A stretch of 25,718 nucleotides of DNA, from positions 6,413 to 32,130 of the forward strand of contig JAENRP010000204.1 of assembly GCA_024741835.1 (NCBI GenBank), given 5' to 3'. Below are positions 21,409 to 25,718 of the stretch, one piece after another (the first letter of the stretch is position 1; the number at the start of each line of letters is the position of its first letter). Below the pieces are notes generated by a model that ran no database searches, was not told where the DNA came from, and saw only the letters and a program-made list of their open reading frames with translations. Origin of the DNA: Diplocarpon mali. Lineage: Eukaryota > Ascomycota > Leotiomycetes > Helotiales > Drepanopezizaceae. A program made the position numbers and the translations under genes.

Positions 21409-21420
21409 AGGTTGGACTCG

Positions 21421-22201
21421 GCTGGCTTAAGCCTATAAGATGGTTCGGATAAACCTCGGTTATCAAATCTAAGGGTATAAATAGAGGTTCCTTTAGTAGA
21501 AGCACTTAAGTTAGAGAAATCGCTAAGAGGTAAGAACTAATATAAGAGAAGAAGACTCCGAAGTGATAATAGAACCGATAATTAAGTTAAGTAATCTGGA
21601 GAATCTAGCCTATTACCCTTAGAGAAAACCATTTGGAGAACTTACGAATTCGAGTTGAATCTTTTTTTTTAGGATTATCTACTTCCTATATACTAGCACC
21701 TTTTTATTCTTTATTTATTATTCTATTTTATATATATTCTTTACTCTACTTTATTCTTTATATAATCTATCCTTTGATTATTTCCTTTATATATAACTTT
21801 CTAACGCTTACCTTTGAAATGTTATCCTTACCTTTAATAATTGTTATTTACTAATTATAGGTCCTTATATATATTATACCTTACTTTTGTTTCTACTTTT
21901 GGCCTTTTTATGCCTACTTTTCCTTTGTGCACTAATGCGATTCCTATCTTTATAAATAAACCTCTCCCTATACTACAATCATACTTTTTTTTTACCTTTT
22001 CTATAAGCCTACCAAACCCTAGTACTAGCACCAGCAATACTACTACTACTGTCTTCTATTATCAATTCTTTCTTAGTATAAGCTTACCGTCTTATTAATC
22101 TTTCTTAAATAAGCCTCTATATATTCTATCATCCTATCTCTATTAAATACTTCATTATAGCACTATTAAACTTAAATAAGAGAACCATACTTAAGAAGAA
22201 T
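21421..22201. other. intergenic, T-rich, possible LTR or promoter remnant
   Basis: The first part contains a TATA-box-like GTATAAATAGAGG near 21475 and, to about 21650, less AT-rich sequence that may be the ORF-A tail or a gypsy LTR. I could not find a second copy in the window to prove an LTR. From 21660 to about 22100 the + strand is strongly pyrimidine-rich. The short frames here (21633-21854, 21841-22098 on +; 21855-22037 on -) look like products of this composition, not genes. Confidence 0.45.
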
Positions 22202-23041
22202 ATGTTAGTTATTGCCTTAGGCAGTAAGTCAATAAATACTACTAATAATAAGCTAATATTAAAGGGTGGCTTTTTATAGGAGGGTAAGTTACTAAGATTA
22301 TTGGAAGATATAGTAAGCACTTATAGAACGTTGGGTAAGATAGAATAATAGGTATTCTTGAACTTATCTATTAAAGTGTTAAACTATAGAATCTCTATAG
22401 TTAAAGAAGGATTTTTGAGCTTTGATGATTTTCTTAAGAATAAGCTTAAGATAAAGGGAATCGATTATGAAAAATTTCTATAGGAATATTAAGGGTATGC
22501 TAATTTAATTGATCTGTTTTAGAAGAATCGAGATAAGAAAAATAAGTATATGAAAAGATTATTGCAGTTTATAAGTAGTACCTATAGTACACTTTTTCGG
22601 ATATACTTTATAACTGATATTATTATTAATAACGCTTTGCAAGGGTTTGGCAAAATCTTTAAGATATACTAACTAGTAGCAAAGGCTATATAGGTATTAA
22701 ATTATTTCATTATCTAAGAGGGTATGAAAAAGCTATAAGGAAATAGTGCATAAGGTAGAAAATTTATAGGTTTCTTAAGTACTATTATATACTTGGCCAT
22801 TTAGATAATAAAAGATATTCTATTATAGTATAACAATTTAACACTCCTAGATTAAACCATTCTAAATACCCTTAGCTTATAATAGTCTTAATGTAGTTTA
22901 CTTATTATAAAAGATAAGATAATATATTTAGCTAAGTATACTATGAACTACTTTGATAATAAAATAGAGAGATGGGAATTTGTTATGCCTACTGTTTTAA
23001 AGTTACTACTAATAGCAGTAGAATCGATAAGTAAGCTTGAA

Positions 23042-23069
23042 TTGACTTATAGGCCTGGCCTATAGGTAG
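23042..23069. repeat. palindromic repeat in ORF-B, codon 281
   Basis: TTGACTTATAGGCC and GGCCTATAGGTAG arms. It reads L-T-Y-R-P-G-L-Q-V in frame, with TAG at Q. Confidence 0.78.
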
Positions 23070-23227
23070 AAGTACTATATAAGGAGGATATTCCTAAGCC
23101 GGAGGTGCCTATAATACCTGGAACTCAAATAGCTAACTATTGCGATTACTAATTATTAGACTTAGACGAGTTTGATTTACTATCTTTAAAGATGCCTTAA
23201 ATATTTAAAATACTAGTAGCAAAGAAG

Positions 23228-23255
23228 TTGACTTATAAGCTTAGCCTACGGATTA
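23228..23255. repeat. palindromic repeat in ORF-B, codon 343
   Basis: TTGACTTATAAGC left arm with a decayed right arm. It reads L-T-Y-K-L-S-L-R-I. ORF-A has no copy at this position. Confidence 0.7.
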
Positions 23256-24457
23256 TTATATATGATAATATAGACTTTAAAAATGATCTAATAGATAAAG
23301 AGAATAACCTTATTACTAATGTAATAGAAATTTTTGATAATATTAAAAAGGATATATCCGATATTATATAGACCTTTTCCAAAGACCTATAAAAATTTGT
23401 TTTGAAATTCTATAAGTTAATAATAAAGCGTTTGAAAAAGGAAGGTTAGGGAGAAGTTTTGCTAGTATAGGAAGCAATGGTAAGAGCTATTAAATAAATC
23501 ATAAAGCTATAATAAGACGAATTTTCTATAGATAATATTATGTATTTCTTTATTAAGTATAAGAAATCGAAGGGCGCCTATTATATCCTTAAAGAAAAGT
23601 TAGAAAATAGTATAATAATTATCTTTATAGAGTGCTATAAAGTTTCCTTTAATATTAAGATAATACTTTAATATAGCGATAGATTCAAGATTGTAGTAAT
23701 ATTAGAGATAAAGATATAATTAAGTAAATTTATAATAGGGATGTTTAAGGACTTTAGTTTCGAAAAATTTTATACTTTATATAAACAATAATATATATAA
23801 TATTATAGGCTGATAATAGTATCTTTAACTAATAAGTAAGTTTCCTTTAATATATACAAATTTTGCATTATACTTAACTTAACTCTATTCTTATTATACC
23901 TTAGAAACTATGCAATTATAGCTACTAGTAATAGAAGGGCTAACTAAATTAAGAAAGATATATTATTAAGTTTCTCTAAGTTTAGAATAGCACTTAAGGC
24001 CTTTAAATTATTCTATAATATCGCTTAGACCCCTGCTTAGTATAAGACTATACTAACTAAGGAAACCCTAATATTGCTTTGCACTAAAGGTTTCTTAAAT
24101 ATGCCTAAGTTGTTAAGTTATGCCTTCTTAAGTACTATGCGCACGTATGGTACTAGTAACTATAGAAAGAATTCCTTTTTGATATTAGTATAAGAAGAGC
24201 TATAAATATACTAATATCATTTCTAGACCTTTGATAAAAAGCCTTCCCTTTCTTTTACCTTTCTTTATAATATGACTTATAGCTTAATATAGTAGACCTT
24301 AAGGATGTACTATAGTCTGTATCTTAATGCTTTATTAACTTATTATAATTCTTTATATAAGCTAGTAGCGTATCTTAAGCTTATATAGTTTATAAGTATT
24401 GATTACTATTTGCGAATTATTTCTATTAAGATTAACGCTAACTTAAGATTTGTAAGG

Positions 24458-24486
24458 TTGACTCTTAGGCTTAGCTTATAGGTTAA
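24458..24486. repeat. palindromic repeat in ORF-B, codon 753
   Basis: TTGACTCTTAGG and CTTATAGGTTAA arms. It reads L-T-L-R-L-S-L-Q-V in frame, matching the ORF-A copy at codon 744. Confidence 0.75.
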
Positions 24487-25282
24487 TTCTCCTAATAGTA
24501 GAACTATTGACTATTATATAATTCCTATTATTAAACAATCGATTAAGGAATTTGCTATATAGGAAAAGTCTTATAAGTCATTTATACTTATATCCTATTG
24601 TCTTAAAAACTCTTAATAGATCTTGCTAAACTTAATATAGAGTATAGCTTAATAAAAAGAATTAAATACTAAGGATAGAATAATTCTAAAGGAGTATATC
24701 TCTAATAAGACTATTCTATTTTCTATATTTATGAAATTAGGCACTTTTATTAACCTGGATTCTAATAGAGAGCCTAAGAAGGGTGGTTTTCTTACTATTA
24801 GTAATAACTATATAGAAGTTATTAGTAATAACACGCTTGAGAATAGAGCTGATTTAGAAGATTTCCTTATCGACTCTATTAATATAAAGAAGCCTTAATT
24901 ATTAAGATAGGGCGTAGTCTATGAATCTTTTACGAGATTCTAAGCAATAATTAGAATGACGAAAGGTGGTCTGTTGTTAGAAGTCCTTATAGGCAGAAGA
25001 TTATAAAACGATCTATTAATAGTAATGACTATAAAGGATTTATTTGCAAAAGATATGTCTTAGCTAATAGTATATTTGAAAAAGTATAAATAAGAACTTT
25101 TTAAAGATTTTGCCAGTACTTAAAAGCTGGTTTAACAACTAGAGCTATAGTTATATAGTAATAAGTCTTAGATAAAGACTAAAGATATAGAAGATAATAT
25201 TAAAGCTAATAATATAATTGATAAGACGATTCTATTTAAGAAGTATAGCATTAAGAAACCCTATGTAAAGATACCTAATATA

Positions 25283-25306
25283 ACTCCTAGGCCTAGCTTG
25301 CAACTT
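25283..25306. repeat. palindromic repeat in ORF-B, codon 1027
   Basis: Centre CCTAGGCCTAG. It reads I-T-P-R-P-S-L-Q-L in frame, matching the ORF-A copy at codon 1039. Confidence 0.7.
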
Positions 25307-25621
25307 GATTTAGCAAAAGGCAAGGCTAAGGAAGTAGTATTTATAGAATCTCCCGCCTCTCCTTCCTCTATTACTAACAATTCCCCTAAGGATGATAACG
25401 ATAATAATAATAATAATAATACTATATAAGTCTCTCTTCCTATCGGTAGAAGCTATTAAAGTATACTAGTATCTACTTAAACTACTAAGGCCCTTGCTAT
25501 ACTAAGACCTATCTTATTAGATACTAATAGCGATATTATAAGAAGAAGTGGTTATTTGGAAAAGAGAGTATTATCTAGTGATAATTCTCCTTATCCTTTA
25601 AAGAGAACTAAGGAAAACTGA

Positions 25622-25718
25622 TACCTAGGTTGGTTCTATTTTGATTATTTTTATAATTCTATAGCCTATTTATTTATTTTGATAGTTTTGTTTTCTAACT
25701 CTTAGGCCCGCCCTATAG
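25622..25718. other. AT-rich tail after ORF-B
   Basis: T-rich sequence with no feature I can support; the window ends here. Confidence 0.4.

Larger units (their letters stand above)
18268..21420 (+). pseudogene. ORF-A, unrecognised large protein relic, paralog of ORF-B
   Basis: I do not recognise the family. One + frame holds from ATG 18268 for at least 1045 codons without a net frameshift, with TAA/TAG where Gln is likely. Landmarks: ALGNIEQQ at about codon 43, FDDFLIKELRLKGI at codons 74-87, ILNFFIIQKGVVKFQGN at about 162-178, a Cys/Arg pair then FIGLS at 188-192, and later QVLWIYYRLYL (about 690) and YQLIAYLEPSQLISL (about 708). The same landmarks occur in ORF-B, the first two at identical codon numbers, which supports this start. 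Three in-frame palindromic repeats lie at codons about 282, 744 and 1039. It follows the gypsy pol at an env-like position and could be a third ORF of that element. No signal peptide or membrane segment is convincing. The true 3' end is uncertain (21420-21650). Confidence 0.7.
22202..25621 (+). pseudogene. ORF-B, unrecognised ~1139-codon protein relic, paralog of ORF-A
   Basis: Family not recognised. One + frame runs from ATG 22202 to TGA 25619-25621, about 1139 codons, broken by TAA/TAG at likely Gln codons but with no net frameshift. Landmarks: TYRTLGKIE at about codon 40, FDDFLKNKLKIKGI at 74-87, VLNYFIIQEGMKKLQGN at about 162-178, GRKFIGFLS at 185-193, LIQQTLRMYYSLYL at about 697-710, KLVAYLKLIQFISI at about 720, and a Lys/Gln-rich probably coiled segment at about 950-985. 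The C-terminus is Ser/Pro-rich, then Asp/Asn-rich from an (AAT)n run at 25393-25423, then basic. In-frame palindromes lie at codons 281, 343, 753 and 1027. The shared start and spacing with ORF-A suggest a real gene family, probably carried by a repeated element because it was hit by RIP. Whether it belongs to a second gypsy copy is unknown. Confidence 0.7.

Noticed and set aside
21421..21655. A gypsy 3' LTR with a TATA box
   Set aside because: No second copy is present in the window to align, and the ORF-A frame may run into this stretch, so I did not annotate it as an LTR.
21633..22320. Short frames on both strands (21633-21854, 21841-22098, 21855-22037, 22129-22320) as small membrane proteins
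   Set aside because: Hydrophobic translations follow from pyrimidine-rich, AT-rich composition; frames overlap on both strands and the last one is antisense to the start of ORF-B.
22202..25621. A ciliate-like genetic code with TAA/TAG as Gln, suggested by long frames broken only by TAA/TAG
   Set aside because: LTR pairs in the same window show the C/T and G/A transitions that create these stops, some CAA codons remain, and catalytic Asp, His and Cys are also changed by the same transitions. RIP explains all of it.

Overview
The window looks like a piece of an AT-rich, transposon-filled compartment of a filamentous ascomycete (Pezizomycotina-type) nuclear genome. I see no intact conventional gene, tRNA or rRNA. 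What is readable are long relic reading frames that keep their frame for kilobases but carry many TAA/TAG codons where Gln or Trp is expected, and Asn or Tyr where the family has catalytic Asp, His or Cys. Paired LTRs differ almost only by C/T and G/A transitions. This is the signature of repeat-induced point mutation (RIP), which is specific to fungi.

The architecture is a three-level nest with base-exact joints. Level 1 (oldest): a Ty3/gypsy pol on the + strand, from about 483 to 3125 and resuming at 16825 to about 17990. It is split inside the integrase, just after the zinc-binding domain. Level 2: a + strand Ty1/copia element (3126-16819, 197-bp LTRs, 5-bp target duplication ATCTC at 3121-3125 and 16820-16824). 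Level 3 (youngest): a second, different Ty1/copia family on the - strand (3933-10030, 195-bp LTRs, 5-bp target duplication TAAAC at 3928-3932 and 10031-10035), inserted in the gag of the level 2 element. Removing each insertion plus one target duplication rejoins the host reading frame. Both copia elements have a primer site next to the 5' LTR that matches, apart from G-to-A changes, the anticodon stem-loop of initiator tRNA-Met. This suggests half-tRNA priming as in Drosophila copia.

Downstream of the gypsy pol lie two large relic genes that I do not recognise, ORF-A (18268 to about 21420) and ORF-B (22202-25621, about 1139 codons). They are divergent paralogs: landmark residues fall at the same codon numbers from the start (the FDDFL motif at codon 74 in both, an R-x-FIG-like motif at codon 188 in both). 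ORF-A sits where a third (env-position) ORF of a gypsy element would be.

A family of about 24-29-bp palindromes (arms like TTGACTCGCAG / CTGCGAGTCAA) recurs at least 22 times: in the gypsy pol, in the inner copia (an 8-copy array inside the coding frame with all spacings multiples of three, plus 3 copies near its 3' LTR), and in both unknown genes, three times at matching positions. The coding copies stay in frame and specify a peptide like L-T-x-x-P-S-L-R-V. I saw none in the outer copia. The palindrome family and the paralogous gene pair are the most novel-looking content of the window.
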